Under the pieces are notes generated by a model. The model did no database searches. It was not told the origin of the DNA and saw only the letters and a program-made list of their open reading frames with translations. Made by a program: the position numbers and the translations under genes. Shown piece by piece: positions 10,713 to 20,336 of a stretch of 64,000 nt of DNA. Position 1 is the stretch's first letter, and the number at the start of each line of letters is the position of its first letter. The DNA is from Yponomeuta sedellus (Eukaryota > Arthropoda > Insecta > Lepidoptera > Yponomeutidae), in contig OW203725.1 of NCBI GenBank assembly GCA_934045075.1, positions 434,001 to 498,000 on the forward strand, read 5' to 3'.

Positions 10713-11146
10713 AGAGCTTGGTTAGTAAAAAAACTACCACATCAGTGAACGTCGTTGAAATTGTGCCCATTCATTTTATGTGCATTTCCCGCGAGTGTAC
10801 AATTGCCTACTTAACCCCTAACCATTCGCTTGCACAGCGCAATAAGCTCAATAAAAGTCGTGCGCCCGGAGATCCCGGCCTTAAAGCAGCTAGCATCGCT
10901 TACAACAACGAAATGAAACGTGGCCAAGCAATCATAATTAACCCTTTTGTTTTACGCAAAAAAGGCTCTCTCGCCTTGCGCGAGCGAGGGCAACCCGGCT
11001 GCCTATGTGATGAGCTCGCGGCGGCGGCGGCTCACGTAGCCACGACGTAGCGGGGCACAGAACATTACATGATCACTACAGCGTGATTTTCAAATACTTA
11101 GCAATATGTTGGGAGAATACCCTTTACAGTATTATAATGTGATAGC
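10713..11146. other. Spacer with GC-rich island and unassigned 110-codon ORF
   Basis: A plus-strand frame at 10718-11050 is open for 110 codons (MVSKKTTTSVNVV to HVATT). It shows no domain I know, and its C-terminus is an alanine-rich run from a GCG repeat. Local GC rises at 10850-11050. I cannot tell an exon from chance here. Confidence 0.3.
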
Positions 11147-11490
11147 AACCCTTGATATGTCCCCATTCCTGGGGCACAAGTCTCCTCATGCTTCGCAGGA
11201 AGGTTAGGACATACTCCAACACGGGGGCCAAGTCCGGGTTGGGGGAGGATTGTAAGACGGTGGCGGGCCTTACTGTCAGAAGTTATCAAGCCGCCCATTG
11301 GACTTCTGAATTGGCTTAACGACTGCCATTTGTCGATGGAAGCCGGCAAAGCACAGTTGCGGAATCGCAAGAAAAAAAATCACTAATGTTAGTCATAGAC
11401 GGTCACCCATCCATGCACCGAACGCGCCCTATGTTGCTTAACCTTCGTGGTCGTTTAAGATCACTCAGGCAGCCGAGGCTACGAGCAATT
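11147..11490 (-). mobile_element. 5S-SINE, second subtype, near full length
   Basis: Minus strand: a 5S-like head (TTGCTCGTAGCCTCGGCTGC, TTAAGCAACATAGGGCGCGT, TGGATGGGTGACCGTC) joined to the same body and 3' end as subtype 1. The insert between head and body (about 11360-11395) carries an A/T tract not present in subtype 1. This copy links the two head subtypes to one family. Confidence 0.8.
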
Positions 11491-11861
11491 CAATGCGCCG
11501 TCCTTTAATCCCAAATAATAGTATACGTAACCAGTAACAGTACCTATACAACCAGTAATACTATAAATCCTAAGTAACAGTATGCCCATGATATTGTAAT
11601 GTCATCTTGTTTTCCCAAAATAGAAGAGTCTCTTCTTCAGTACTCCAACAAATTTTCTAAGAAAAATATCGATAATAAAAGTTGTTTGTATTCTTAAGAT
11701 AAGGTTTTCAAGAATAAGGGAATTATATTATTAATCCCTTAGTATGAATAGTAAATATTTGCGAGAGAACGCTAAAGAGAGTCCTATGATATACAATTCT
11801 ACTGTCACACAGAGATCAAGAGGAGTCCTGGCTTAATCTCGTGTCCAAAATATAAATGATT
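11491..11861. other. AT-rich spacer
   Basis: No gene or recognised repeat; contains ACCAGTAACAGTACC / ACCAGTAATACT near-repeats at 11530-11575. Confidence 0.35.
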
Positions 11862-12230
11862 TCAAAAACCTATTTAGAGGCTAAAAATTCCACCCATGCT
11901 GGGATTCGAACCCACGACCTCTGGCTATCCGAGCCAGCGCTCTTTCCAACTGAGCTAATGGACGACTCACCGGTGTCAGTGAAATTTCGAACCTCTTTAC
12001 AATATTATCTGTATTACGTACAGGCAGCGACATCTGACTGAAGTAATTTGCATCACTTGCAGCCTCGAGTACCTACTTTGCAGTAAGTTTTACATCAGAA
12101 TGATATCGCAGTACCCACATAATTAAATTATTTTTAATGCACTAACCCGTGCTAAGGACAATTTTAAAAACCTATTTAGAGGCTAAAAATTCAATCTATG
12201 CCGGGATTCGAACCCGCGACCTCTGGCACT
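11862..12230 (-). mobile_element. tSINE-1 head-to-tail dimer
   Basis: Minus strand: part of one unit (tRNA-like 3' half, GCCTCTAAATAGGTTTTTA, GTCCTTAGCACGGGTTAGTG) followed directly by the 5' region and a complete tRNA-like core of a second unit, again ending GCCTCTAAATAGG. The AAAAACC motif recurs at 11864 and 12166, a period of 302 bp. The tRNA-like core has A-box TTAGCTCAGTTGG and B-box GGTTCGAATCCC. No TSD identified. Confidence 0.8.
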
Positions 12231-12233
12231 ACG

Positions 12234-12395
12234 CCAGCATGGGATCTGGTGAAGGCCCTGCCCACGCTGTGTCGTCTGAACCGCGATCGCCAAGTCAGAA
12301 CTTTTTCGCCACAACGGCCGTCAGTTCTTCGAGCTATGTGCCCCGCCCACTCCCACTTCAACTGAGCAATTCTTCGAGCTATATCAGTGACTCGG
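12234..12395 (-). pseudogene. RTE-like LINE polymerase C-terminal fragment
   Basis: Minus-strand translation gives RRIAQLKWEWAGHIARR-like then DGRCGEKVLTWRSR and HSVGRAFTR, the C-terminal region of an RTE-type reverse transcriptase (LKW-WAGHIARR ... GRP-TRW is family knowledge). About 50 codons are left, truncated on both sides. It abuts the tSINE-1 dimer. Confidence 0.65.
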
Positions 12396-12534
12396 GTTCT
12401 TCTGCGTATGAAATAATTATTTCAGAGGCATATGAATTATACAAATAACAATAGTAGTTCTGCCCAGTAAACATTTTTGAGAAAAAAATTAGAGAAGGCG
12501 CATTAGGAATATGTCATCGTGGTGCACCATACAT

Positions 12535-12852
12535 CCAAAGAACTGAGCTCAGGAACTGAATCCAGAGAACCAAAGTTATCGACATAGCTCAGAGAATTGC
12601 GGGCTAAAGTAGCAGTGGGCTGGCCATATCTCGCGAAGAACCGACAAGCGTTGGAGTAAGCGTGTTCTTGAGTGGAGACCGCGACTCGGTAAACGTAGTG
12701 TAGGACGCCCTCCGACCAGGTGGGATGACGATCTGCAAAAAAAACTGCAGGCAGATGCTGGATGCGGCAAGCTGAAGACAGGGCGCCATGGCGTTTATTA
12801 GGGGAGGGCTATGTCCAGTACTGGACTACGTAATATAGAAGCCTGAAGAAGA
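12535..12852 (+). pseudogene. RTE-like LINE 3' end with broken polymerase tail
   Basis: With one frameshift near 12605, the plus strand reads IQRTKVIDIAQRIA, then WAGHISRRTDKRWSKRV, LEWRPRLGKRSVGRPPTRWD, DDLQKKLQADAGCGKLK. This is the end of an RTE-type reverse transcriptase, followed by a 3' UTR GGCTATGTCCAGTACTGGAC and a GAAGAAGA tail. Opposite in orientation to the related fragment at 12234. The same 3' end recurs at 26510 and 48990. Confidence 0.75.
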
Positions 12853-12990
12853 TGTGCAACATACGAGTGCATCGGTGTTAAAACCGCGGAGGAGCTGTCC
12901 AGAATTGCACTGAACAGAGACCGATGTGAAGAGCTGACGGAAATCATCCAGTGATGGAGAGGCACTTTAAGAACAAGGATAAACATTTCT
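12853..12990 (+). pseudogene. Third LINE polymerase tail fragment
   Basis: Translates as TYECIGVKTAEELSRIALNR then DRCEELTEIIQ, stop. It resembles the EELSRIALNRE(K/R)W segment at the end of several insect LINE polymerases. It directly follows the RTE tail, so three LINE ends are stacked within 760 bp. Confidence 0.5.
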
Positions 12991-13195
12991 AATTTTGATC
13001 TGTTGCCAGTGTCACTTCTGTGTATTTACGAGTGTGTTCATGCAAACGTGTGTGTAGCGGAGAAGGCCGCAGCCTTACCCTATCTTTATGCGGGCAGCCT
13101 TTGCGTTTTCAATTAACAAATGGAGCGCGAGATACGCGCGTGATTGAATGGAACAATATGACTGTGTGGCCACTGCACACTCGACCCACGGCTAC

Positions 13196-13260
13196 ACATC
13201 TATACTAAGTATAGATGTCTTGCCCCCTGCTAATACCAAGTCTTGGTATTAGCAGGGGGC
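13196..13260. repeat. Two adjacent short perfect palindromes
   Basis: 13196-13218: arms ACATCTATAC around TAA. 13222-13260: 19-bp arms GCCCCCTGCTAATACCAAG around a single T. Neither belongs to a family seen elsewhere in the window. Confidence 0.8.
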
Positions 13261-13344
13261 GGCCACGTCAGACATTTCCCGCGTTATTACTTTTTAAGAC
13301 TACAAGATGGCGTTACAATTTAATGATTTTACTATAGTACATTT

Positions 13345-13672
13345 CGATATCAACCCTTTACATGTCCCCACTGTCGGGGCACGGGTCCCTTCCGTATCGG
13401 AGGTAGGTTAAGCCACACTCCACCACGGGGGCCAAGACCAGGTTGGTGGAGGATTGTAAGACAGTGCCGGGCCTTACTGTCAGAAGTTATCAAGCCGCGC
13501 ATCTGCTTTACAAGGCTTAATGTGCCTTGCAAAGCACGGCAGCGCTCGGAAAAAATGCCACTAGCGGTAGTCACGAGATGGTCACCCATCCAGTAACTGA
13601 CCGAGCCTGTTGTTGCTTAACCCAAGTGATTGATTCCAATCACTTGGTTCCGCTAGGCCACGAGGGCTTCAA
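13345..13672 (-). mobile_element. 5S-SINE, near full length
   Basis: Minus strand from GAAGCCCTCGTGGCCTAGC through the 5S-like head (AACAACAGGCTCGGTCAGTT) and body to CGACAGTGGGGACATG, with an internal deletion of the GACTGCCATTA / AGCCGGC segment. Flanking TACATTT at 13338-13344 and 13673-13679 is a possible 7-bp TSD. Confidence 0.8.
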
Positions 13673-13684
13673 TACATTTGCCTG

Positions 13685-13784
13685 TTATGAACGTTGATGA
13701 AGCGAAGTTGATCTGTCAGGATCGTGGCAAGTGGCAGTCCCTGGTCTCTGCCTACCCCTCTGGGATACAGGCGTGAGGTTATGT
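13685..13784 (+). mobile_element. LINE-T 3' end, truncated
   Basis: Starts at TTATGAACGTTGATGAAGCG and ends GGCGTGAGGTTATG. It encodes only the last 30 or so codons of the polymerase (NVDEAKLICQDRGKW, SLVSAYPSGIQA, stop). Immediately downstream of the 5S-SINE. Confidence 0.75.
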
Positions 13785-14187
13785 TGCTTTATGTTACATT
13801 TGCCTTTACTTCTTAAAGATATTTGTGGACTTTCTCTTACTAAGTAAAATATATTTATTAATTATATACTAAAATAATCCTCGCAACGCAGGATAAGAAA
13901 AAAGATAGTTCTGTTAGTGATAGTGAAGCCAATAGCTTACGTAGTTGCAATACGTTTACTTTAATCACACGAGAATCATTGTCAATACTGTCGCACCGCT
14001 TTCTTGGCCTATTTGTCAGAACAGTACTCAGTAGTGAATTCTAGAAAATAATATGCTCGCTTGGAGAATTTTCTATTAAAACTCGTATACATATTTTTTG
14101 ATAAAAAAATTGACTTCAAAATACAACAGTATTAAAAGCATAAAAATATTTTAAGCAAATATGATACTATCGAATAGGAACCAACCT
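13785..14187. other. AT-rich spacer
   Basis: No gene or window repeat recognised. Confidence 0.35.
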
Positions 14188-14198
14188 ACATACATACC

Positions 14199-14597
14199 AA
14201 GCGGTGGTAGCTCAGTGGGTAGAACCATAGACTGGCAAGCTAGAGTCCCGGTTCGATCCCGAGTGCGGGCATGTACCAATGACTTTGTTTAATTTCAAAG
14301 TTACGTACATTTGCGAATTTGTAGTCGCAATACCACACGCTAACGGTGAAGGAAAACATCGCGAGGAAACCCGCGGCTTGGTTGGCTCCGCTCGTATTGA
14401 CTAGTCTTTCCTGTGGGCTAGGCCGACTAAGCTGTCAGGGTGGTATAGGTGCTGGGCAAGCCTACACCATATATAAAACCATGTCCCAGGCACTACAGCG
14501 TCGGAGTGGTCCCTTCACCCATCTAGTGTGAGTGAAGATACCACTGGACGCTGTATAAATCATCTCATTGAGTAGATGCAAAAAGGCCACTATAATA
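14199..14597 (+). mobile_element. tSINE-2, full-length copy with TSD
   Basis: A tRNA-derived SINE of about 399 bp. Head GCGGTGGTAGCTCAGTGGGT (A-box) and GGTTCGATCCC (B-box) within 14201-14272. Body with GGTGAAGGAAAACATCG and GGCCGACTAAGCTGTCAGG. 3' part GGAGTGGTCCCTTCACCCAT, then GTAGATGCAAAAAGGCC. TSD ACATACATACC at 14188-14198 and 14598-14608 fixes both ends. The copy at 54129 is about 97 percent alike by eye, so this family has been active fairly recently. Any reading frame inside is incidental. Confidence 0.9.
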
Positions 14598-14608
14598 ACA
14601 TACATACC

Positions 14609-15260
14609 TATAGTATTAAAGATATTTTGAAGTGGGAGCCTAAAATGTATGTGCTGGTTGAGTAACTTGTTACCTTCAAATTATACTTGGACTTTAAGGG
14701 TTATATTTGTTTAAAGTTTTTCTTGTTTTACAGTACTGTAGTGTCTTAAAATCTGTTTTTACTGGTTATATTACACTTCCTTTGCCTCAACTCCAATGAG
14801 GTCTCAAGAACGTTGTGTTTATTTCTTTTCTAAATTTACTAGATAATACGAAAAAATTACATACACCATTCTGGTCGTATCATAACAGAACCCGGTATTA
14901 CTTCGTGTATTTGGTTAGTTCGCAATACAAGGTATTAAACAAATCGGTTGTTATGTAAAACATCAGCTATTTACATAATAAGGTAAAAGTCCCGCATTAT
15001 GTTACTGGTGTATAAACAGGTAACAGCTATTTACTGGCTCGTGTAAGTAGGTATTCATAGCGCTAAGTGCCTTTTCAAATGAGCCTGCAAGTACAGAGGC
15101 GGCGTCCACATGCGAGCATAAATAACCGCCCTCTAAATACAACGTGTTCATAACTACGGCGTTTTCCACCAAACTATTGCGTGTGCCGAGTTTTTGCGCT
15201 GCGGCACCGAAATGCTGACAGAATGACCGCTTCCGATGGAGTTGGTTATAGTAACATAAC
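14609..15260. other. Unassigned spacer
   Basis: AT-rich to 15000, then more balanced sequence with a minus-strand 86-codon frame (15002-15262) lacking known motifs. I see no splice or domain evidence for a gene. Confidence 0.3.
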
Positions 15261-15590
15261 ATGACCTCGCGCCTGTATAAAAACCTATTTAGAGGCTAAA
15301 AATTCCACCGATGCCGGGATTTGAACCCGCAACCTCTGGCTATCCGTGCCAGCGCTCTTTCCAACTGAGCTAATGGGCGACTCACCGACATCAGTGAAGT
15401 TTCGAACCTCTTTACAATATTCTCTGTACTACGCTTCACGCCTGTATCCCAGAGGGGTAGGCAGAGACCAGGGACCACTTGCCACGATCTTGATAGATCA
15501 CCTTCGCTTCATCAACGTTAATAAGTCGTTCATGCACGCACGCCGGTTCCGGGTGCTTTTTATCTTTACTTTTTTGGTTATGGTGTTTGT
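15261..15590 (-). mobile_element. LINE-T 3' end interrupted by tSINE-1
   Basis: The LINE-T tail segment GACCTCGCGCCTGTAT (15263-15278) resumes at 15436 as TCACGCCTGTATCCCAGAGG and continues to about 15585 (CGGTTCCGGGTGCTTTTTAT). The interruption is a tSINE-1 insertion with a 9-bp TSD. So this LINE-T copy predates that SINE. Confidence 0.8.
15279..15438 (-). mobile_element. tSINE-1 nested in LINE-T
   Basis: Simple (non-inverted) 160-bp copy. Its 5' end is in the GTAGTACAGAGAATATTG region, followed by the tRNA-like core, and its 3' end is GCCTCTAAATAGGTTTTTAT, the internal site rather than the long tail. TSD CGCCTGTAT at 15270-15278 and 15439-15447. Confidence 0.85.
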
Positions 15591-15594
15591 ACTA

Positions 15595-15720
15595 AAACTT
15601 TCGTACATTATTCACTTGATTTTTTTTGTCGGAAGAGTCTGAACAGGTCTCGCTCCGATTCGCAGAGCTTACTCACGACACGGGCCTCGGACAAAAAATC
15701 AAGTAAGTGTCGGAAATAAG
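15595..15720. repeat. Diverged element F fragment with inverted ends
   Basis: Contains CTAAAACTTTCGTA (an F terminal motif, see 50245) and, on the minus strand, AAGCTCTGCGAATCGGAGCG. CACTTGATTTTTTTTGTC near 15613 is repeated inverted at about 15690-15710, forming a foldback. The minus-strand peptide KLCESERDLFRLFRQKK parallels KLCESERNLVGLFRYNN of other F copies without indels. Confidence 0.5.
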
Positions 15721-15772
15721 ATAATTTAGTTGACTTAATAAACGATGTAAATGTTGCATCCAACGGTGGCGC

Positions 15773-15818
15773 GTAAGTGAAACTGCAAGTACCGACCGGT
15801 ACTTGCCGTTTCACTTAC
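15773..15818. repeat. Short palindrome
   Basis: 22-bp arms (GTAAGTGAAACTGCAAGTAC plus CG) around AC, with one mismatch. Not part of a recognised repeat. Confidence 0.8.
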
Positions 15819-15968
15819 AATACCGGTACCACTAACAAGACCGTTGGCACAACCACCTACCTATCTATAGCTAAGCATATACGACAATAAACAACATTAC
15901 CAATAGACAAACTTTAACTGCGGCTCCGCCCACGTCAAACTTTGCCACAAGAACGCTTTAGAGTTCTC

Positions 15969-16019
15969 AATGCGAATTGAGACATGGGGCATCAAAAATC
16001 CCATGTCTCAATTCGCATT
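15969..16019. repeat. Short palindrome
   Basis: 20-bp perfect arms AATGCGAATTGAGACATGGG separated by 11 nt. Confidence 0.8.
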
Positions 16020-16961
16020 TTTATCTATCTGTACGGCAAGTTTCATGTCGAGTCATTTCATTTTCTTTCTGTTGTTGTTCAATTATCTGTTTATTTTGTT
16101 TCTTTAATGTGTCTTGTTATAATAAATTTATTTTTTACTTTTCTCTTAATTATTGTCAACCGACATTGCGTGATTGAGTCACAAAAATCTTCACAAACTT
16201 TCATATTTATAATATTGGTAGGGCTATACCTACTTAGTAATCTAAAAGTACTAACAGACAAGATCTTCTGTTCCATTTATTGGTTTAGCGACTGCATGTC
16301 ACGAGCCGCGGGGCAGGGTGCGGGGCGCGGGGGGCGGGTGTCTTCGGCGTGCATGCAGCACATCACTTTCGAGCGATCGCTTCTATTAGCCGAAGTGGTC
16401 TGATTTTATTGCTTCTATTTATTTTTATACTGTACCGTCTATCGTTTTGTTCCACGTGCTCGCTGTTCGTTTCAATTCCTTTAATCGAATCACTGCTCGA
16501 TTCAACGGATCCACTATACCCAACATAAAAACTGTTCATCACTAACAAACGCATTTGATAAACCGTAGTTTTATTTTCGGTGGCTAGTAGATTATTCCAA
16601 TTCAAAGTCTGCAGTTGACACCGATATCCACTGCTTCTTCATAACTTCAGCACGGAAAGTTTGTTTTTCTCCAACTGCGGATATTCCGAAGATTCGATCA
16701 CGCGAGTCAATAACAAGTCTCCGCAGGAAAAACATAATTTAGCAGCGATGATGGTGTAATCCGTCAGCGCGAGTTTGTCGCGGAGGTAATTAATGGGGCG
16801 CCTCGGTGGCCGCCCCCGGCCGCGCATCAATCATGCGTGCGCCGAAAGACGGCTGCTCCGCTGCCGACGAGATTTGCATAGAACTTGGGTCTCATCTTCA
16901 TTATTCTGATTATTGGATAAATAGAGGTGCTTGGTTAAATTAATAGAAATATTTTACCAAG
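16020..16961. promoter_or_regulatory. Unassigned sequence with GC-rich islands, possible regulatory DNA
   Basis: AT-rich at first, then GC islands at 16295-16345 and 16780-16870. The latter includes GTAATTAATGGGGCG, CATCAATCATGCG and an octamer-type ATTTGCAT at 16873-16880. No repeat family is recognised. A regulatory role is inferred only from composition and homeodomain-like motifs. Confidence 0.25.
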
Positions 16962-17045
16962 AAGGCGGTAGGCTAGTGGGTAGAACATGGACTTGGAAGC
17001 AAGATACCCAAGTTTGGTTCCCACTGCAGACCAATCCGCTATTTG
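16962..17045 (+). repeat. tSINE-2 like head, diverged
   Basis: GGCTAGTGGGTAGAACATGG and GGTTCCCACTGC resemble the tSINE-2 A- and B-box region, but the B-box is altered (GTTTGGTTCCC). Only the head is kept. Confidence 0.5.
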
Positions 17046-17289
17046 AATCTCTTTGCAAGTAAGTCTTTAATGTTAAATATCTCTCCCATTAGACCACAAA
17101 AATATTTTAGTATATTTTTTGAGGACCTAAAAGTAACCAAAAAAAATATTTTAAAACTGCTTTGCTAAACAGCCAAAAACGCGGTCAACAATTTTTGTCT
17201 ATAGTTTGAAGACCTGAAGAATTGTAAAAAAAGTTTGACATTCAACAACTGTGAGTGATTTGCGAGCATAGTGAAATAACAACGATGAA

Positions 17290-17521
17290 ACCATGTGTTC
17301 ATCGAGTTTACATGCAAAATATAGCAGTTATCACTATTGCATTGTTCGAGAATGCAAAAACATGTCAATAAAGAACCCCGGGAAGTTGTGGATTCGTGTA
17401 CCCAGTGAAATAAACACACGAAAAAATTCGCTCAAACTTGCCAAAAGAGACCCCGATCGATACTTTATCGACTTTATAGACTTAAACTCAGGTGTATTTA
17501 CATGAAGATCACTTTGATGTA
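17290..17521 (+). pseudogene. THAP-domain exon remnant of a DNA transposon or related gene
   Basis: The frame at 17293-17505 encodes YHYCIVRECKN (Cys-x4-Cys), then KNPGKLWIRVPSE and LKLAKRDPDRY. This is the layout of insect THAP zinc-finger domains: two Cys, a WxRVP-like centre, then C-x2-H. After a +1 shift the next frame reads VYLHEDHFDVS, matching the usual CEDHFD block but with His in place of the third Cys. It ends at a splice-donor-like GTAAGT (17519). The frameshift, lost ligand and truncation argue for a dead copy. THAP domains occur in P-element/Kolobok-type transposases and in host genes; I cannot tell which. Confidence 0.55.
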
Positions 17522-17772
17522 AGTCCTATAATAGTCAATGTCCACTGGTTCTGGCTGACAGATGTTTGTTTACAACCGAAAGATGCTTTCAACATGGCGG
17601 ATAGGGTTTTCACAGTTACGAATTAAAAGCGGAAAATATTTTTTTAATTTGTAAACTTTGCAGTCATCCTACATACTTGCTTAGCAAAGTCAATATATTT
17701 CCGTTTCTTAAGTTAAATACTACAGGAAATATTAATTTATCGCGTCAAATTTGATACGAGTCAAGTAGCGGA

Positions 17773-18018
17773 TTATTGACGAAACAAATATATACTGCGA
17801 ATGTGAGTGGAAAAGCTGGTAAGGGACGTTCCAGGCATACATACATAGATCAAATAGGGTATGTATTAGCAAAGGGAAAGATTAAAACTACCCGGAACCG
17901 GTGTGCCTGCATTCAACGACTTTAGAACGTTGATGAAGCGAAGGTGATCTGTCAGGATCGTGGCAAGTGGCAGTCCCTGGTCTCTGCCTACACCGCTGCG
18001 ATACAGGAGTGAGGATTA
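17773..18018 (+). pseudogene. LINE-T 3' end with polymerase tail
   Basis: Reads TKQIYTANVSGKAGKGRSRH-like sequence, then DQIGYVLAKGKIKT, then the shared terminal codons, ending GGAGTGAGGATTA where GCGTGAGGTTATG is expected. No microsatellite tail. Several substitutions and stops: an old copy. Confidence 0.7.
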
Positions 18019-18068
18019 CCAATGATTTTGTCTTATAAGGGCTGATTTTTTAATCTTCGGATAATACT

Positions 18069-18172
18069 TGCGTCAGCCCGGGTTAGCTCATTTATTAACA
18101 CATAATTTTGCCTGCGAATTGATCGATTTAACCGATTAACTCGAGTTAAATGAGTTAACCCGGGCTGACGCA
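18069..18172. repeat. Inverted repeat, 26-bp arms
   Basis: TGCGTCAGCCCGGGTTAGCT (18069 on) and its complement ending at 18172 form 26-bp arms with one mismatch around 52 nt. The centre also holds short palindromes (TTAACTCGAGTTAA). No flanking TSD seen. Confidence 0.75.
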
Positions 18173-18595
18173 CATAGACTTTATCGAATATCGTAATATA
18201 CCGTTTCCAAAATGTATTGTAATTGCATTGTACTGAACAAGTCCAATGATTGGTTCAGTACAATAATTGACGATTTTTTATTCCTTAAAGAGGTTTTTCT
18301 ACTAATCAATACATACAACTTTTTCTACGAGATTCACTCTGAAATGGCTAAAAAACTGTTTTATTTCATACAAAATCGCATATCTGCTCTAGCGAATGTA
18401 GGTATAATTTTAGCATCTTAAATTTCACCTAATATTTTTGCAACACGCAACATTTTATTTAGGGTCTAATCGCGATAACACCCGATAAGAATCCAACTTA
18501 TACAACTTGTAATTCATAAAAAGGCGACTCCGTTAGCATTACCCTTGTAATACGGTGTTTTATAAATAAAAACTTTGCATCTACATAAGTAATGA
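18173..18595. other. AT-rich spacer
   Basis: A 69-codon plus frame at 18212-18421 is AT-rich and motif-free; not called. Confidence 0.3.
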
Positions 18596-18690
18596 GACGA
18601 TTTATGCAGCGTCCAGAGGCATCTTCACTCACACTAGATGGGTGAAGGGACCACTTGGTCGCTGCAGTGCCTGGGACATTGATTTGAAGC
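18596..18690 (-). repeat. tSINE-2 3' segment
   Basis: Minus strand GTCCCAGGCACTGCAGCG, then CCCTTCACCCATCTAGTGTG and a diverged GCTGCATAAATC. Body fragment only. Confidence 0.65.
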
Positions 18691-19416
18691 AATACAACAC
18701 CATTTATAAATTAATACTTCTATAATAATGGGGATAACAAGCGAATAGATTTATTGGGTTGATCACTTACGGTTACTGCGATAATTAATAGTCTCCGCCA
18801 CTAATTTCACTCTACCTGACAGCACGATATCATCAGAGTTGCCGGAATAACATGAGTTAGTGTATGTTAGTCATACACTGCATTTTTTTTCTCGGTTCAC
18901 TCATCGCTACTCAGTATTTGAATGTAGTACTTAGAGTTCCTTCACGCCATGCTTAATTTTTTTATTCTCAACTGGTTCAGTTTTATTGCGAAATGATCTT
19001 TGAGAGTCTTTGTAGCCCTCTAGTCATCTCAGCGTCAGACGTAATTAAATTACCACTGCAGTCAGCTAGTGCTTAAAACAAGTCCTACATAGTTAGTTAG
19101 ACATAAGCTTTCCACACTTAGCCTCATAGGTAGTTGGGCCATTGTACGAGTACGTAAGAACTGCTGAGGTAAGTTAACGCATCAGATCCTAGAGTTTCCT
19201 TACGATGTTTTTATTCACAATCAACGAGTGGTATTGCTTCTATAACTTGACAAATATACATTGTTGGCATCCCCAACAAATTATTGTACCACTGATATGG
19301 CAACATTTTTTTTTTATTGGCTCTGTCACCTTCTTGCAACGTGTACGTGTCTCCGTGCTTAAAGAAAATTAAAAAGTGTTTTCAACTACGACCAGGCGTT
19401 TCTTCTCCACTTCTAC
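18691..19416. other. Spacer with old SINE debris
   Basis: At 19075-19165 a block like window start (CACACTTAGCCTCATA, TTGGGCCA). At 19195-19260 TTTCCTTACGATGTTTTTAT and CAACGAGTGGTATTGCTTCT, a degenerate minus-strand tSINE-2 type body. Confidence 0.4.
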
Positions 19417-19751
19417 CAGCACACACAAGGGCAGCCGCCCAACAGATGGTCCTTCGAGCGGTAAGAGAAGAGAGAAAAGCTACGAGAAAACCAGTCGCGA
19501 TCAAGTCGCAATTTCCCTCGACTTCGGCTGGCAGACGACGTGGAAAGAGAACACTTCAGAAGTTAGTTCATACACGCAGAATCGTGCAAGAAGCAAAGAA
19601 ACAATCATTTATATTATCATCGTTGAAGCAGCACACACAAGGGCAGCCGCCCAACATACATAAGTCAGAAAACAAAGTCATCCTTAAATCCGGGATTCGA
19701 AGTCACGACCTCCCGATTGAGAAGTCAGCCTTCTACCGCTACCACCGCTAA
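19317..19751 (+). other. Unclassified 144-codon open frame spanning a 28-bp direct repeat
   Basis: Open from 19317 to 19751; the predicted peptide is very basic (TRKPVAIKSQFPSTSAGRRR, GKRTLQKLVHTRRIVQEAKK). A 28-bp direct repeat (19417-19444 and 19629-19656, containing AAGGGCAGCCGCCCAACA) lies inside. The 3' part enters a tRNA-like SINE head on the minus strand (19690-19752), so the stop is not a natural gene end. It may be a retrotransposon ORF1 remnant or chance. No domain recognised. Confidence 0.25.
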
Positions 19752-19752
19752 A
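19690..19752 (-). repeat. tRNA-like SINE head
   Basis: Minus strand AGCGGTGGTAGCGGTAGAAG with CTTCGAATCCCGG: A- and B-box-like. The next flank, GTCCTACATATCTGG, recurs inverted at 27822 (CCAGATATGTAGGAC) before another SINE head. A different lineage from tSINE-1 to 4. Confidence 0.5.
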
Positions 19753-20274
19753 CGTGTCCTACATATCTGGATGTGTTATTGCGCAGACCCATTACCAATT
19801 TAAAAAATATACTGTTCAAACACTTTGCTAAATTCCTCATAGTTTAACTGAGTAGAAAGCACGAATGTCAAGTTCAACGTGCAGTCGACTGCAAGCAGAC
19901 TTTCTTTCTACAGACGTTACTCCTCTTTTCTGTATATTTCCACTAACGAGTTATAATTTCGCTGTTTATTCTTTGCCCGCAAGCGGAGGTACTCTCGTGG
20001 TATGAATGCTTCGGGTGCTCTGGCAATGGTGACGTAATTATGATCAATTAAATCGGAATGCGCCTGTTCATCAACGCTAATGAGGCTGGGCGAGAGGGGG
20101 GGGGAGGAATAGGGGCCTCCACCGCACTTAGATAATTGGGCATCTGCTTTTGTTTACCGACTGTCAACTGCCACGGATGAGCCGACTAGAAGACCGGCTC
20201 GATGTAGGGACATTGCAGTTGTTACCAATAGTAGCTGAAAACTACTTTGATATCTACTTAGTTACCTATGTTTG
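19753..20274. promoter_or_regulatory. Unassigned spacer, candidate regulatory stretch
   Basis: No repeat recognised. At 20020-20180 it is rich in TAATTA-like and related motifs (GTGACGTAATTATGATCAAT, TAATGAGGC, TAGATAATTGGG) with a purine run. This is only a weak hint of regulatory DNA. Confidence 0.25.
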
Positions 20275-20328
20275 GAGAAGTAATAAATAAATATTCATGG
20301 ACGTTTATTTATTTTTTTATTACTTCTC
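20275..20328. repeat. Short inverted repeat
   Basis: GAGAAGTAATAAATAAAT opposed to its complement (with a 4-nt offset) around ATTCATGGACG. Confidence 0.65.
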
Positions 20329-20336
20329 AAGAATAC

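Noticed and set aside
11862..12230. Hammerhead ribozyme (retrozyme) in tSINE-1
   Set aside because: The 303-bp multimeric unit invited the idea, but I find CTGATG and GAAA only in the wrong order (CGAAATTTCACTGATG) without the required stems.
15002..15262. 86-codon minus-strand frame (similarly 10718-11050 and 23262-23561)
   Set aside because: No domain, no splice or codon-use evidence; lengths are within what chance gives in GC-balanced DNA.
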